Of a stretch of 60,000 bases of DNA, positions 1-10,867 are shown one piece after another. Position 1 is the stretch's first letter. The number at the start of each line of letters is the position of its first letter. This DNA is from Adiantum capillus-veneris (Eukaryota > Streptophyta > Polypodiopsida > Polypodiales > Pteridaceae): positions 37,834,058 to 37,894,057 of the forward strand of contig CM043946.1 in assembly GCA_014529385.2 (NCBI GenBank). Direction: 5' to 3'. The position numbers and the translations under genes were made by a program. The notes under the pieces were generated by a model that searched no databases, was not told the origin of the DNA, and saw nothing but the letters and a program-made list of their open reading frames with translations.

Positions 1-1488
1 CATATCTTCTTAAAAAACCCTCAGCTAGCTAGTCACTGGGCTAGGTGAGCCAAAAAAAATAAAAAAAATAAAAAAATAAAAGTATATTATGGCCTCTTTG
101 TGTGTTAATATTTCATTGTATATATGGCCTAAATATAAGGATTTTTTATAATTATTTTGGTATTTTATTTAAATATTTCTACTTAGGTGTGTGTTTTATT
201 AAACCTATGTACACCTTCTTTCATCCTCTTACACCATAATTATATTTTTTGCCAATATGTACATACTCTAACCTCATATTTTTCCTTTATACAAATCACT
301 CCCACATTTTCACCCTCACCCTCGTGAAAACAAAAAATTGATTTCTACTCATTGGTTATTTTTATTATATTATTTACTTGGATACCTTTTCCTGTTTCAC
401 CCAAAATAATTCAAGGAGGGACCATATTATATGATTCCAATATCTTTCCATATCCATAACTCCTCCATATTTTTATTATTATTTTTACTCATTATTCTAA
501 CACCATGTGCTCATTGAGCTAAAGTCCATGAATAGTCCATACACTAGTCCCACCATGTATATATTTCTTATTTCACCAATAATCCTCCTCCATGCATGGA
601 TCAAGGGCAACTTGAATACTTTGTATTATAATATGACAAAGGAGGGGCTCACTCTTGGATGCATTGTACAAATTCAACAAAGGAGGGGTCCACTAAAAGA
701 CTTTTGCAGGCATAAAAAACAGGCTTTTTGGTGAGAATTTTGGCACCTATCTCCACTCCGAATTTGGAGCGGTGGTCAAAAGAGAAAATGCAGCCCACGC
801 TCTGAATAATCACCTCAAAGTTTTTCATGATTTTTAGAGCTACCAGCGGTGAGCTATGATTTTTTGAGTGGACCCCAGTCTGCCCACTTTTCTCACAAGT
901 AGCCCATAGTCTTCTCTCACCTCTTTCCACACTTCTACACACACACACACACACACACATTCCTCTCAATCCCTCACTCAAACCTGCACCTTCCATGGCT
1001 TCTCCCACCCTCTTCACCATTACCCTTCTCTCTCATCCCTATAGTTCTTTTATGAACCTCTACATACATACACCCTCTCCATGTCTCTCTCTATTGCTTC
1101 TATGTTACAATTTCATTTACCTCTCCTAAAATATCTAAAATTCAGTATCTTAACCATGATAACTTCTGCAAATTGAGGATTTTTCATCAACAAATCCTCT
1201 TTTCATCGTGGTGGTCAACCGTGGCGGCGGCGTAAAGAAGCGAAGAAGAAGAAGAAGACAAGCGGTCATTTTTTTCACAATCTACACAAGGGTGAGTTCA
1301 AGCTTCTTCAAAGCTTCACCATCTCAATGATTCTCTTTTAATTCACCCCTCTTCCTTCATCAAATCAACTCACTCTACCTATTGTAAATGTAACATTAAC
1401 TTTCTAGTGATTACTAACGACTAACATACTAACACAAAATAGCATTGACCTAACCATAAAAGACACCTCACCTCAAGACATGTATAGT

Positions 1489-1490
<2 letters not shown>

Positions 1491-1529
<39 letters not shown>
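1491..1529. repeat. (CT)n microsatellite
   Basis: Uninterrupted CT dinucleotides of about 39 bp in the GYP-A LTR, upstream of its TATA box. Confidence 0.95.
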
Positions 1530-1531
<2 letters not shown>

Positions 1532-1710
1532 CTTCCTTAAAACTTACTTTCACCTTATCTACCATCAATAATGCTCTCTTTTGAGCCCACACCCATGACT
1601 CAAGCAGACAAAGAAGGCCCGCAATGTTTTGATATTCAAAAAAATCATAATCCTGATTTGTTAGCTTGTAAATTAGGATTTCCAATAATCTTAATGAGGG
1701 GTCTCCAATC

Positions 1711-1718
1711 TATAAATA
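1711..1718 (+). promoter_or_regulatory. TATA box of GYP-A LTR
   Basis: TATAAATA, preceded by CAATC and followed by a C/T-rich stretch (CCCCTCTCCTTC). It lies about 850 bp before the LTR end, as expected for a U3/R boundary with transcription starting near 1740. An AATAAA lies about 200 bp downstream. Confidence 0.65.
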
Positions 1719-1920
1719 GGCCCCTCTCCTTCTTGTAAAACAACCTCCAACATCTCACATAGCACCCCAATACTCTATGCGTGAGGAGAGACTTAGGTGT
1801 AGCAACCACTTGTGAGCTTCACTCTTGGTGTGAGAGAAGCCTTCGAGCTACACATTGCAAGTGAGAGAGTGTGAGTTCCACAAATCTCAAAACCACTATT
1901 GTATATGCTCCTTCATCATC

Positions 1921-1926
1921 AATAAA
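1921..1926 (+). promoter_or_regulatory. Polyadenylation signal of GYP-A LTR
   Basis: AATAAA about 200 bp downstream of the TATA box, the usual arrangement for the R region of an LTR. Confidence 0.45.
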
Positions 1927-2571
1927 TTGAGGTTTGGTGCATCAAAGGCGTGATTCGACGTTCAAATCTTCGTCCTTCCATTTGTGCAATACGGTTTGGT
2001 GAATTCAAGGTGACTTGTGTATTTTGAGTTTCTATCGGTTGATCTTGATTTTAGAAAGTATTTTAGTGTGTTTTTCATTGCCAGTTTTTTGTCCATTGTA
2101 AGAGGGTATTGTGGTGAGAGGTCTCCCACACCCTAAAGACAGTGTGTGTGTGTTTTGGCAATGTTTAGTAATCACTAAGCATTGAGTGAGTTTTGTACAA
2201 GTTCTACGATAGCATCATAACGAACCATCTCCATTTGCAAGTCACAAATAAGGTATTACGCAAGATCCTTTCCTCTCTCTCTTCCCTTTGCTCTAGCTCT
2301 CTCTGGTCCATTTCATGTGTGTCTTGGTGTGAGGTTTCTTGTGTGTGTTGTGTGGTGTATCTTCTTGGTTGTGCCAAAATCTCTCTTGCGTCCTAGTTCG
2401 CATACCATAACTAGGTGGTGCCCCTATCTTGTTTGGGTTTGGCTGTGGGTTTGTTGTTGTGTTGTGCTTGTGGTTGCCCTAGCCCTGATTGAGCATCACG
2501 GGAGCCTTGAGGGGTGTTTAGAGGTCGCCTCTCTTGTTGCCCGCCCCGGACCGCCTCACTGCCTTCACTCA

Positions 2572-2590
2572 TGGTGGGCTCCGTCGATCC
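2572..2590 (+). promoter_or_regulatory. Candidate primer binding site of GYP-A
   Basis: TGGTGGGCTCCGTCGATCC starts 13 bp after the LTR end and begins with the TGG expected opposite a tRNA CCA end. The gap is larger than usual and the tRNA is not identified. The equivalent site in GYP-A2 reads TTGGTGCCCCCAGTGAGGA directly against the LTR. Confidence 0.4.
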
Positions 2591-2605
2591 AAAAGTACTG
2601 GTAAA

Positions 2606-2854
2606 ATGTCTTCAGAAGATAGGGAAGAAGGTGGATCTTCAGGGCGGCAAGAGTCACTACATCCCCGATACAATGACCATCTAGACAACCTCTAGTCATT
2701 CAACAACAACTTCAAAGTTAGTAACAAGAGCAAGAACGGTCTAAAGGGCCAATTGCTGTCGTCAGATGTGGATGGAGATGAGGCAGCGTCACCGCCGGAA
2801 GTTAACTCTCACATCTTTAGTGATGAGAATGCCAACTCTTGCCGAGCTATGTGA
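2606..2854 (+). pseudogene. gag start of GYP-A, truncated remnant
   Basis: An ATG at 2606 opens a hydrophilic reading frame (begins MSSEDREEGGSSGRQ) with a TAG at 2693. The same frame then continues to a TGA at 2852. Its position just downstream of the LTR and primer-site candidate makes it the likely start of the gag polyprotein of GYP-A. No gag domain is left to identify it directly. The rest of the element is missing, and CACTA-type sequence takes over somewhere after this point. Confidence 0.45.
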
Positions 2855-3447
2855 AAAATTATGTGTTAAATCAGTTTTAAGGTTCTTATAATCCCTGTTA
2901 GTTTAGTTCTTTGTTTTTAATATAACATAATTTACGTTAGATTTAGATTTATGTTATATTAGATTAGACTTAGGTTTATTTAGGTTTATTTAGGTTTACC
3001 CACACACACACACAAGAAGAAGAGAGTTTTAACGTCGTAGGAAACTATCCCAAAAGACGTTAAAGATTAGGTTAGATGTAGACTTACGTTAAATTAGATT
3101 TAGGTTTATTTTTAGTTAGATTTATGTTTATTTAGATTTACGCTTATTTACGTTAGATCGAGTCCACGCAAGAATTACTTACGGTTTAGGGTTTAGAGTT
3201 AGACGAACAGTGGAAAGATCTACTATGAAAAGATGTTAAAATGCTGTGAAGTGCTACAGCTAGAGAAGAGGCAAAGGGGTTTTGTCCACTACATGCAGTA
3301 TCATGTAGACGTGGGTCTGTAGATTTCTTGTACCCACAAATATAGGTATCGACCAATAAAGACGAGATTATAACCCGGTGGTTCTGATCTCCGTGCACCT
3401 CTAGACCGAGGTGTGCGGGGATTGGACATGACTAGAGAATGTGAGGT

Positions 3448-3519
<72 letters not shown>

Positions 3520-3581
3520 GACGAAGAATGCCAATAGAATATTAAATTTGTTGTCCAGGTTATAAGATTTTTATCCTCATT
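2855..3581. other. AT-rich repeat-bearing stretch upstream of the CACTA transposase
   Basis: No gene seen. It holds tandem copies of an 11-base word like TTTAGGTTTAT (2960-3000), a short CA run (3000-3014) and a 9-bp perfect inverted repeat TTTAACGTC/GACGTTAAA (3028-3036 and 3056-3064). Two telomere-like TTTAGGG words lie near 3183-3195, and a (GA)33 tract at 3451-3516. The 5' end of the CACTA element should lie here, but no terminal CACTACAAGA is visible. Confidence 0.6.
3451..3516. repeat. (GA)33 microsatellite
   Basis: Perfect GA dinucleotide tract of 66 bp, 65 bp upstream of the transposase start codon. Confidence 0.97.
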
Positions 3582-6466
3582 ATGAGTAGTGACGAGGATG
3601 TGGGACCGTCCAACCGAAACACCTATCTCTCAACGAGGGTCTTATGTCCTTGTAATCAATGCAAGCATGCTGTGCGACGGACAAGACGTGTTTCTTTGCA
3701 GCATGTTCGCGAATTTGGCGAGTTCGATCCATCTATTATAGATCGAGTTGTTGCCAATTATAACTCGTCGGACTCTGACGCTGGCCAACAAGCAGCAATC
3801 TTGCAACCCAATAGATGTGTTCGCAGGCGCTTTGGTCAAGCAGCATATGTGAGGCCACAAGATGTAGCCTCTGACAGCTCGGGGGATGATCATGCAGAGC
3901 ACATTCCCAACGAGGCAATGTTTGAGCCGGAGATTGATGAAATGATCGAGACGATCATGGATTCAAAAAGGCTTATCTATGATGATATGAAAAGTGAAGC
4001 CGATACGCCATTGTATAATGGAGCACGTATGTCTAGATTGAAAGCACTCCTGGTTCTTCTCAACATGCAGGCAAAGTTTGGATGGAGTGACACTAGCGTC
4101 ACAACGCTTTTCAGGTGATCTATTACAATTAGTTTACTTTAATAAAACTCTAAATGTATAATGATCTGATAGATTTTTACACGACTGTATCGTATTTTTA
4201 TGTTGTGTAGATTGCTTAAAGAGCACATACTACCAACTGACAATGTGATGCCAGATTCCCGAGATGAAGCAAGAAAGATTTTGCGAAACTTGGGGATGGA
4301 TTACAATTCTATCCACGCTTGTCCTAATGACTGCATTCTTTTCAGAGGGGAATACATAGACATGGAGAAGTGTCCGAAATGTGATTCCGAAAGATATCGA
4401 GTAGATCTCCACGGGACAAAAATTCCACAAAAGGTTTTGCGACATTTTCCTCTGCTTCCTTGCATCAAGCATTTCTTCGAATGTAAGTCCATGGCCGCCC
4501 TAGCATCATGGCATGAGTAGAATAAATCTTCAGATGGTGTGCTACGAATTCCTGCAGATTGCGCAGCCTGGAAACATATAGATGGAACATGGTCGGATTT
4601 TGCCAAGGAAGCTCGAAATTTGCGCTTAGGCCTGGCTATGGATGGCGTAAATCCATTTGGTCAAAGATCAACATCTTACAATGTATGGCCCGTTGTCATC
4701 GTCAACTACAACATTCCCTCGTGGTTGACTACAAAGAAGGGGCACCTATGGCTAAGCTTGATTGTGCCAGGGCGATATAAAGTGGGGAATATGGATGTGT
4801 ATCTTCGTCCACTATTGGAACAGCTACAACAATTGTGGATTGGCATAGAGATGGTGGATATGAGCCGACACACAGGACGACGGAATGCTTTGATCAGAGG
4901 CATTCTAATGTGGACCATGCATGACTATCCCGGGATAACAGAATGCTCAGGTGATCTATTGACAATCCTCACTCAGACACTGTAAATCTTGTTTTTCCCC
5001 ATAGTTGATCTATTATCATGTGTATACATGCAGGGCTTCAAACAGGCGGATACAGAGCATGTGTCACATGTGGACCTAGACTGAATGCACGTGGGGCGCC
5101 CTCACTGAAGAAGAAAATCTACGAAGGTCATCAAGCGTATCTTCCAGAGAATCATGTGTTACGCGACGGCTTTTTGGGAAGAGAGCCACCAAGGATGTCT
5201 GCACAAGCATGGTTAGAGCAGAAGGAGATGTGCGATGACGGATTGCCTCCAGGGATGAAGAGACTATCTCTATGGTACGAGTTACCATACTGGCCCCGAC
5301 TCATGATCAATCACTTGCTCGATCCAATGCACATATTCAAGAATGTGGGTAATCTACTATGGGACCATCTGACCGACAAGAAAGATACTTTGGGAGCCAG
5401 ATTTGACCTTAGAAATGTGGATCGTATGGAGCAATATTGGCCGCAAACAGCGTCTGATGGATCGATAAAACTCCCTAAAGCACCATCGATTCTCACAGGA
5501 GCCCAAGAACGCAAAGTAAAAGAGACCATTCGATCTTTGCGGACCCCCACTGGCGTAATGCACTCGCTTCGAACGTGTTTTACTAAAGAAGGAAAGCTTA
5601 CCGGTTTGAAGTCACACGATTGGCATAAAATGTGTCAGGTACGTTCATAGTGGACTTTAATATCATTGCATAAAATGTGGACTTTAATATCATTGCTGCA
5701 CATACTTTACAGTTTATTTTACCAGTTGCCATTGAGGGATGTTTGTCTCTCGACATCCGTAACACAATCTACAAACTTGCAAAGCTAGTGCAATGGATCT
5801 CACAAAAGGAGATCAACGTAGACTCCATACCATTCGCCAAACTAAATGCTACGGAGCTTGTGTGCATGTTTGAGAAACATTTTCCTACTACCATGCTAAC
5901 CATTCAGGTGCATCTTCTTGTTCACATAGTTGATGAGGTGGAAATAGCTGGCACAGTTCATTCCAGATGGATGTTTTTCTTAGAACGTTTGATGAAAACG
6001 CTTAAGGGATATGTGCGTCAAAAGGCACGTCCGGAGGGTAGCATGGCAGAAGGTTGGTTGGTATCAGAGTCCGGGAGAGTGGCTAGAAGGATTTAATAAA
6101 GCCCGGGACACGCTATGGCGAACCATAGATGATGAGCGCATATCTGGGATTGTCATGTGCAATCTCGGTGTTGAGAAGAAGATGACGAAAGATCTAGAGG
6201 CTAAAATCAACCGATTTTGCATGCTTCACAATCCAGTGATGCAAAAGTGGATTTCACAATATGAGGATGCAAAGCAAGAGCGACAAAGGGCACGAATCGA
6301 GTGGAGACGGGGAAGACAAGCACCGATGCACTATCCGACGGTTCTGGAGAGCCTACCAACCTTCATGAGCTTAAGATGGTTGCACAACCAATTGAAAAGC
6401 GCACAACAATGCGGTGATGAAGTGACTGAGGAAGAGTGGGAGTACTCTCGGGGTTGCGCGACCAAG
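3582..6466 (+). pseudogene. CACTA transposase, TNP2/TnpD-like part (exons 1-4)
   Basis: Likely binds element ends and catalyses cut-and-paste transposition in the nucleus. Exons I can join in frame: 3582-4114, 4211-4950, 5034-5638 and 5713-6466, with GT-AG introns of 74-96 bp. Exon 1 carries the N-terminal transposase-associated region (CPCNQCKH). Exon 2 has the cysteine cluster CPNDC..CPKC and the family hallmark AMDGVNPFG. Exon 3 has LDPMHIFKNV near its middle. Exon 4 has the block around VHLLVHIVDE..RPEGSMAEG that matches the DUF4218 region of TNP2 proteins. Breaks: an in-frame TAG at about 4518 and a frameshift near 6050, so the copy is probably inactive though close to readable. The ATG at 3582 gives the longest open N-terminus. 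Confidence 0.88.
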
Positions 6467-6546
6467 GTAAGTTTGCAATGTACGACTAGCTAGTGACTTT
6501 ATTTCTAAATGTTTGAACGGCCACTCATAGTCTTTGTTCGTTGTAG

Positions 6547-7879
6547 TATAAGTCATACACAGCAGCATGGTGTAAAGGTCGACATTTTAGGGTGGAACGA
6601 ATCTACAAAAAGCGTTTTACTCAAGATTGTGGAATCATGGCAAAATTTGAACAGTTTACTCAATTTGAACAAAATTTGAAGCGCGTTCCTACTCCATCCG
6701 CATCTCCTTCTCTTTCGGAGCATTCAGCGCGCTCCAAAGCTTCGGCGTCGACGAGACAAGCTTCACACTCGTCTAGACACCGGCGCTCTAGTGGTGGTGG
6801 TGGCGGTTGTTGTGGGGATTCCGCGACCGATGCCTCCACACCGCCTCGTGTTCGACGAGGCTCTTTACCCTCCCCTTCTTTGCCCGCCCCCACACCAGCC
6901 ACAACATCGCCATCTACGCCAGGTTTTGCACGGCTGACTGTTCCTAGCAGCTACACACCTCTACCTACTCCGCCAGGAGCCACCCCACTCGACACTCCTC
7001 GCTTCGGGGCCCAGACACCGGTGGAGACACCTGACGTCCATACCCCTATCGACACGCCGCTAGAGACCCTTGCCGGGACACCCAGGTTCACTCCGTCGAC
7101 TTCAGCGGTGGCATCATCATGGATGATGACGGCAAGAAGGTGATCTCGCGCATGCGTGGTCTTTGCTCTCAGCTGTTTAGACACTACATACTAAACAAAT
7201 GGAGTGAAGTACCAAGTGATTTAAAAAACAGAGTCATCAGCATACTTCATGATGAGTTTCCCGTTCCAACACGGGATCAGCGCTTCAATGAAGACCTGAT
7301 GAAGATTCGAATGCGTGAATACTGTAAACACAAGCGTTCCGAAGTGCAAAAAGCAATCAAGCATGGGTGGAACAGTCTAGATTGGCTAGCCAAAGAAGAT
7401 TGGAAGAATGCGAAGAAAGCAGCGCGCGAGAATCCCGACAAGTGGAAGCAACAAAAGGATGCAGCCAGAGCGCGAGTAGAGGCAGGGAGCTCGCACCACT
7501 TGGGGAGCGGTGGATGGGCATCATTTGAGGCCGATTTTGTAAGTGTTTTTGCATTGCTCTTTATGTTCGATAGTTTAGGGTTTATGAGTTTTTTAATTCT
7601 AACATAATGAATTCTTTGTATGTTTTGACAGTGGTCAATGACAGGACGTGATCCCACACCGTACGAGCGCGAGTACGCAGGCAGGAAGGGCTTAAATGCC
7701 CTGATGGACATTCTCAGTTCTCGCGGCGGCATGGTTAGTATTAGGGTTTACTCTTTTCTATTTTTTGTATTGTTTTATAAATGTCGTTATATGTTTATAC
7801 TTACTAAAAGCTGTCTTATTGTCTTTTTTTGCAGAATCCGACAGATACGCCGCTTGGACGCGATGAGACGTCTGACTAG
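6547..7879 (+). pseudogene. CACTA second coding block, Transposase_24 (Ptta/En/Spm)-like
   Basis: Continues after an intron (6467-6546) or forms a separate product. Exons: 6547-7538, 7632-7733 and 7835-7879, with GT-AG introns of 93 and 101 bp and a TAG stop at 7877. The first part is a Ser/Pro/Thr-rich linker with repeated short TP motifs (about 6680-7110). The second begins MDDDGKKVISRM at 7119 and continues with a basic, Trp-rich helical region (SEVPSDLKNRV, KHGWNSLDWLAKEDW) resembling the plant En/Spm Transposase_24 family. The two parts lie in different frames, so there is a single-base indel near 7100 or an unseen splice. By analogy with En/Spm, this would be the DNA-binding TnpA-like partner of the TNP2 product. 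Confidence 0.65.
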
Positions 7880-8231
7880 ACGACCTTAGTTTAGAGCATT
7901 AGTTTAGGGTTTCTCATAGCTTATGTATCATGAGACGGATTTTATACGTCTTTTTGAACCATGTATATTATTACATTTGTCACCGCAGTTCATTTTGCCA
8001 ATCAATTCTTTATGCCTATGATGTTGTACAATTGTCAATCAATTCATTTTGCCTATGATGTGTACAATTGTCAATTTTACGCTTGTCGATTTTGCAAACA
8101 ATGCGTCTTGTGGGTGACTATTTTGGGTCTATTATCTACCCTTGCACTTTTTTTAAAAAATGAATCAAGTACAATATGGTTGATGGGTGGCAGGGCATTC
8201 AATGCCCTGTCACCAAAAAAATTTCTCTCGG
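7880..8231 (+). other. CACTA 3' untranslated and AT-rich region
   Basis: No gene. It follows the transposase stop and runs into the subterminal array. A partial duplication of the phrase CAATTGTCAAT...TTTTGCCTATGATG appears around 7990-8075. Confidence 0.6.
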
Positions 8232-8433
8232 GCGTCGCTATAACTGTCGCTATTTATGGCTCTGTAGCGTCGCTATGAGCATCGCTATAGACTTCTGTGT
8301 AAACGTCGCTATGACCGTCTCTATGAGCGTCGCTATGAGCGTCTCTATATAGCGACGCTTATAGCGACGCATATAGCGACGCCTATAGCGACGCTCTCGT
8401 AGCGACGCTATTAGCGACGGTTTTAGCGACGCC
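8232..8433. repeat. CACTA right subterminal repeat array (TAGCGACGC motif)
   Basis: Around twenty copies of the words GCGTCGCTAT and its inverse ATAGCGACGC. They are mainly in one orientation in the left half (to about 8350) and the other orientation in the right half, so the array can fold on itself. Clustered short motifs next to the termini are the known binding sites for the TnpA-type protein in En/Spm elements. That role is inferred here. Confidence 0.85.
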
Positions 8434-8491
8434 GGGGGCTATAAAAACCTAGTGTATTTCCGTCACTAACAGCGTCACAAGAGCACACAAC

Positions 8492-8502
8492 CTCTTGTAG
8501 TG
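8492..8502 (-). repeat. Right terminal inverted repeat end of CACTA element
   Basis: CTCTTGTAGTG, reading inward as CACTACAAGAG, the canonical CACTA terminus. It is flush against the TGTTGG start of the COP-1 LTR. Confidence 0.85.
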
Positions 8503-8649
8503 TGTTGGAGCTATATATGGCTCACTCTACTCAACTTGGTCTCACCTATATATTTGTATCTTGTCCTCAATATGAATCAGTCTTTGGGAGTGTATATGGT
8601 GTGTCTCTTGTCTCGTCTCTCTCTCTCTCTTTCTCTCTACATCTCAACA
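8503..8649 (+). repeat. COP-1 5' LTR
   Basis: 147 bp, TGTTGG...CAACA, matching the 153-bp copy at 19243-19395. It contains a TATA-like CTATATAT near its start and a CT-rich run before its end. The length difference lies mostly in the CT run. Confidence 0.93.
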
Positions 8650-8661
8650 TGGTATCAGAGC
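8650..8661 (+). promoter_or_regulatory. COP-1 primer binding site (initiator tRNA-Met)
   Basis: TGGTATCAGAGC directly after the LTR, complementary to the 3' end of plant initiator tRNA-Met. Confidence 0.93.
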
Positions 8662-9403
8662 GGTAATGATCACGCGCCGATTCAATTCATGGTGACAAAA
8701 CAGTATGTGTATGCGATTCGCATGTAAGATTCAAAATTGCTACAAAATTTATTTTTGAACGTTGATTCTTGTTAATTGTGGTTGTTTTGTGTTAATAAGA
8801 ATATGATTAGTGTTTTGTGTGGCTTTTATTGCTAATCAATCTAATCGTTGATTACATTTTCTTGTTGATGACACCCTGAAATTCATCTCAATTTTTCGGG
8901 GTGTTTTGCTCAAAATTTGGAGAAACAGAAAAAACACAATGGTTTTCTTCATCCAAAACTAGTTCGTCTCCTTGAGCTCTTCGATTTGAGTTCTAGATTT
9001 GCGTCAATTGGAGTTCGCAGCAGAAAGTTATGCTGTTTTTATTGCAATTGAGCTTGACACAGCTTTCTTCGTCCTACTTCTTTGTGAAGCGTCCGCGATG
9101 GTTTTTCTTATTTTGGCATTAACTGTTTCAAGAAGATTTAGCTTTTTTATATTCAGATTGTGGCCGTCAATCTTGCGTCTCACGTCACTCTATTTTGAGG
9201 ACTCTTTTATTATTAACGTCTCCTTTACCCTGCCTTTTTTGGGTGACGTCTCTCACATCTTTGGATGTTCCTTGAGCATCCTTCTTGTGTTTATCGTTGA
9301 CAGAACGCAGTCCTCATATTTCTCTCATTCTCAATTGCGGCCTTCACCATATATGGTGTGCAGATTCTGCGATCTTATCTTATACGTCTTCTCCCAACAA
9401 GAT

Positions 9404-10463
9404 ATGGCTATGAATATTCTTGTCAACGGCTTTCCTTCTGGCCAGCGTTCTGTTCCTCCTTTCCAAGGTCAAGGATTTCTAGGTTGGAAAGCAAAGATGT
9501 TGTTAATTCTTGAAGGCGATGAACTCTCCAATGTTGTTCTTGAAAATCGTGTTTGTCCACCTCAACCTGTTGATACAGATAATGATAACGTGCTTATCAC
9601 TGAAGGACCTATATTTGAAGATTGGAATGTTGCCTATACGGATTGACAACGACGTAATAAAGCTGCTCGTCGGTATATTATTTTTACTCTTACTGATTCT
9701 CTTTTGCTTGATATGTATGAACTGCCTACTTCCCACGACGTATGGAAGTACCTTATTGCAAACTTTTAGAAGAAATCTGTTACAGAAATACTTTATTTGA
9801 GAGCGTTGCTTAACAAGTTACAATATGAAGTTGGTACTACCATGACGGGACATATTGAATCTTTCAAATCTATTATTAATCAACTTGCTGTTGCCGGTGA
9901 TCCTGTTCCACAAAAGCAACTGATTACAGTTCTCCTTGATACGATGAAAGACTCTTCTTATGATAACATTGTTACTATTCTCTCTAATAAAGATGGTCTT
10001 GATTTCGACCAAGCCTGCATGTATTTAATTGAATACTCTCAACCTCAAGAACGTCGTAATGATGGTCACGATACAACTATGATTTCACAAAAGGAGAATG
10101 AGTCACAACAGATGGAACGTGCTTTTTATGCTCGAAGGTGTCCATTTCAACGAGGAAACCGCAGAGGTGGCCGTCGTGGTAATATTTTCTCTCGTCTCAA
10201 ATTTCCTAATAAGCAATGTTCTTACTACAACAGAAATGGCCATACTGAAGATGATTTTTGGGCACTTCAATATGATGAAGAACACAATATTACCACGAAA
10301 CAACCACGTTTATCTAAAGACTCTTCTTCTTCTTTTTGTGAATATTGTGGACGATCTGATCATCCCAGTCATATGTGCTATAAGTGTCGATTCGACACAG
10401 ATCGTAATAGAGCATATGCTACTGAACATCGAAACAACATTGTACTAGAAACAAGCTACGTCC
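9404..10463 (+). pseudogene. COP-1 gag, interrupted by COP-3
   Basis: Capsid-type protein that would package the element RNA. The frame opens with the ATG at 9404 (MAMNILVNGFPSG) and is open to 10463 apart from a TGA at 9644 and a TAG at 9767. It includes a copia gag core (FKSIINQLAVAGDPV, then LLDTMKDSSYDN) and a degenerate cysteine region (CEYCGRSDHPSHMC near 10340-10380). COP-3 is inserted at the protein's C-terminal side. Because the 5-bp target is duplicated, the same frame resumes at 16032 with the protease. The leader from the primer site to the ATG (8662-9403) shows no other gene. Confidence 0.85.
10459..10463. repeat. Target site duplication of COP-3, left copy (CGTCC)
   Basis: CGTCC immediately before the COP-3 LTR, repeated exactly at 16027-16031 after the other LTR. 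Confidence 0.93.
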
Positions 10464-10655
10464 TGAAGGATTACGAGCGGAAGTGCGACGCGAGAGAGAG
10501 TGTGAGAAGAAGAGCACGACGATATGGTGAACTCACTCTACTGTAATGTGTAGAGCATAGTGAGTTCTTATTAGGTTTTAACAAAAGAATATGTGTACAT
10601 ACCTGGTGGCCCGCCCACTTACCTGGGCGACCACATTGGGCTTTATATCCCAACA
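10464..10655 (-). repeat. COP-3 3' LTR
   Basis: TGAAGG...CAACA, 192 bp, near-identical to 15835-16026. The minus-strand purine tract AAGTGGGAGGT abuts it at 10656-10666. Confidence 0.94.
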
Positions 10656-10867
10656 ACCTCCCACTTAAAGTCCAATGTGGTACTTTAAGTGTGAGAGAAG
10701 CTACTATACAAGCTAATATACAAGAGATGTAGAGAAGTGATGTACTACCCTACACCTACCCTACACCTAACTTCTTGCGAAAATGCGCGAAGCTCTCTGA
10801 GGGAAGTCCTTTTGTAAGTAGATCAACAGGATTTTCTATGGTGTGAACTTTGACAAGCTGAAGTTGC
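10656..10867 (-). other. COP-3 purine tract and end of RNase H
   Basis: Contains the minus-strand polypurine tract next to the 3' LTR. Between about 10740 and 10867 lie the last codons of RNase H in a shifted frame. Confidence 0.65.

Larger units (their letters stand above)
1..2558 (+). mobile_element. Long LTR of gypsy-like element GYP-A (5' LTR, left edge outside the window)
   Basis: The stretch from base 1 matches, in inverted orientation, the stretch running down from 32891 (GYP-A2 LTR). Both begin CATATCTTCTTAAAAA and both end in the same block, finishing CCGCCTCA at 2558 and at the equivalent 30382. The LTR carries a TATA box, a poly(A) signal, CT-rich tracts and a conserved block around 872-889. 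A primer-site-like sequence and a gag-like start follow its end. The LTR call is inferred from the two copies and this layout; a second LTR of the same element is not in the window. No host gene is seen in this 2.5 kb. Confidence 0.75.
2855..8502 (+). mobile_element. CACTA (En/Spm) DNA transposon, right end defined, left end not found
   Basis: A TNP2-type transposase gene and a second plant En/Spm-type coding block are followed by a subterminal array of TAGCGACGC words. The right terminus ends CTCTTGTAGTG, the inverse of CACTACAAGAG. The right boundary at 8502 is exact, because the COP-1 LTR begins at 8503. The stated left edge is only the end of the preceding gag remnant. No matching left terminus or left subterminal array is visible, so the left end may be deleted or strongly diverged. 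Confidence 0.8.

Noticed and set aside
2193-2604. Plus-strand Cys/Leu-rich ORFs in the GYP-A LTR
   Set aside because: They lie inside LTR sequence that is also present, without the ORF kept, in GYP-A2. No domain.
3183-3196. TTTAGGG words suggesting telomeric repeat
   Set aside because: Only two copies in tandem; too few for an interstitial telomere.
3301-3534. Minus-strand ORF with a long Ser-Leu run
   Set aside because: It is the translation of the (GA)33 tract. The same holds for ORFs over GA/CT tracts at 30.5, 43.2, 43.6, 45.5, 53.1 and 53.7 kb.
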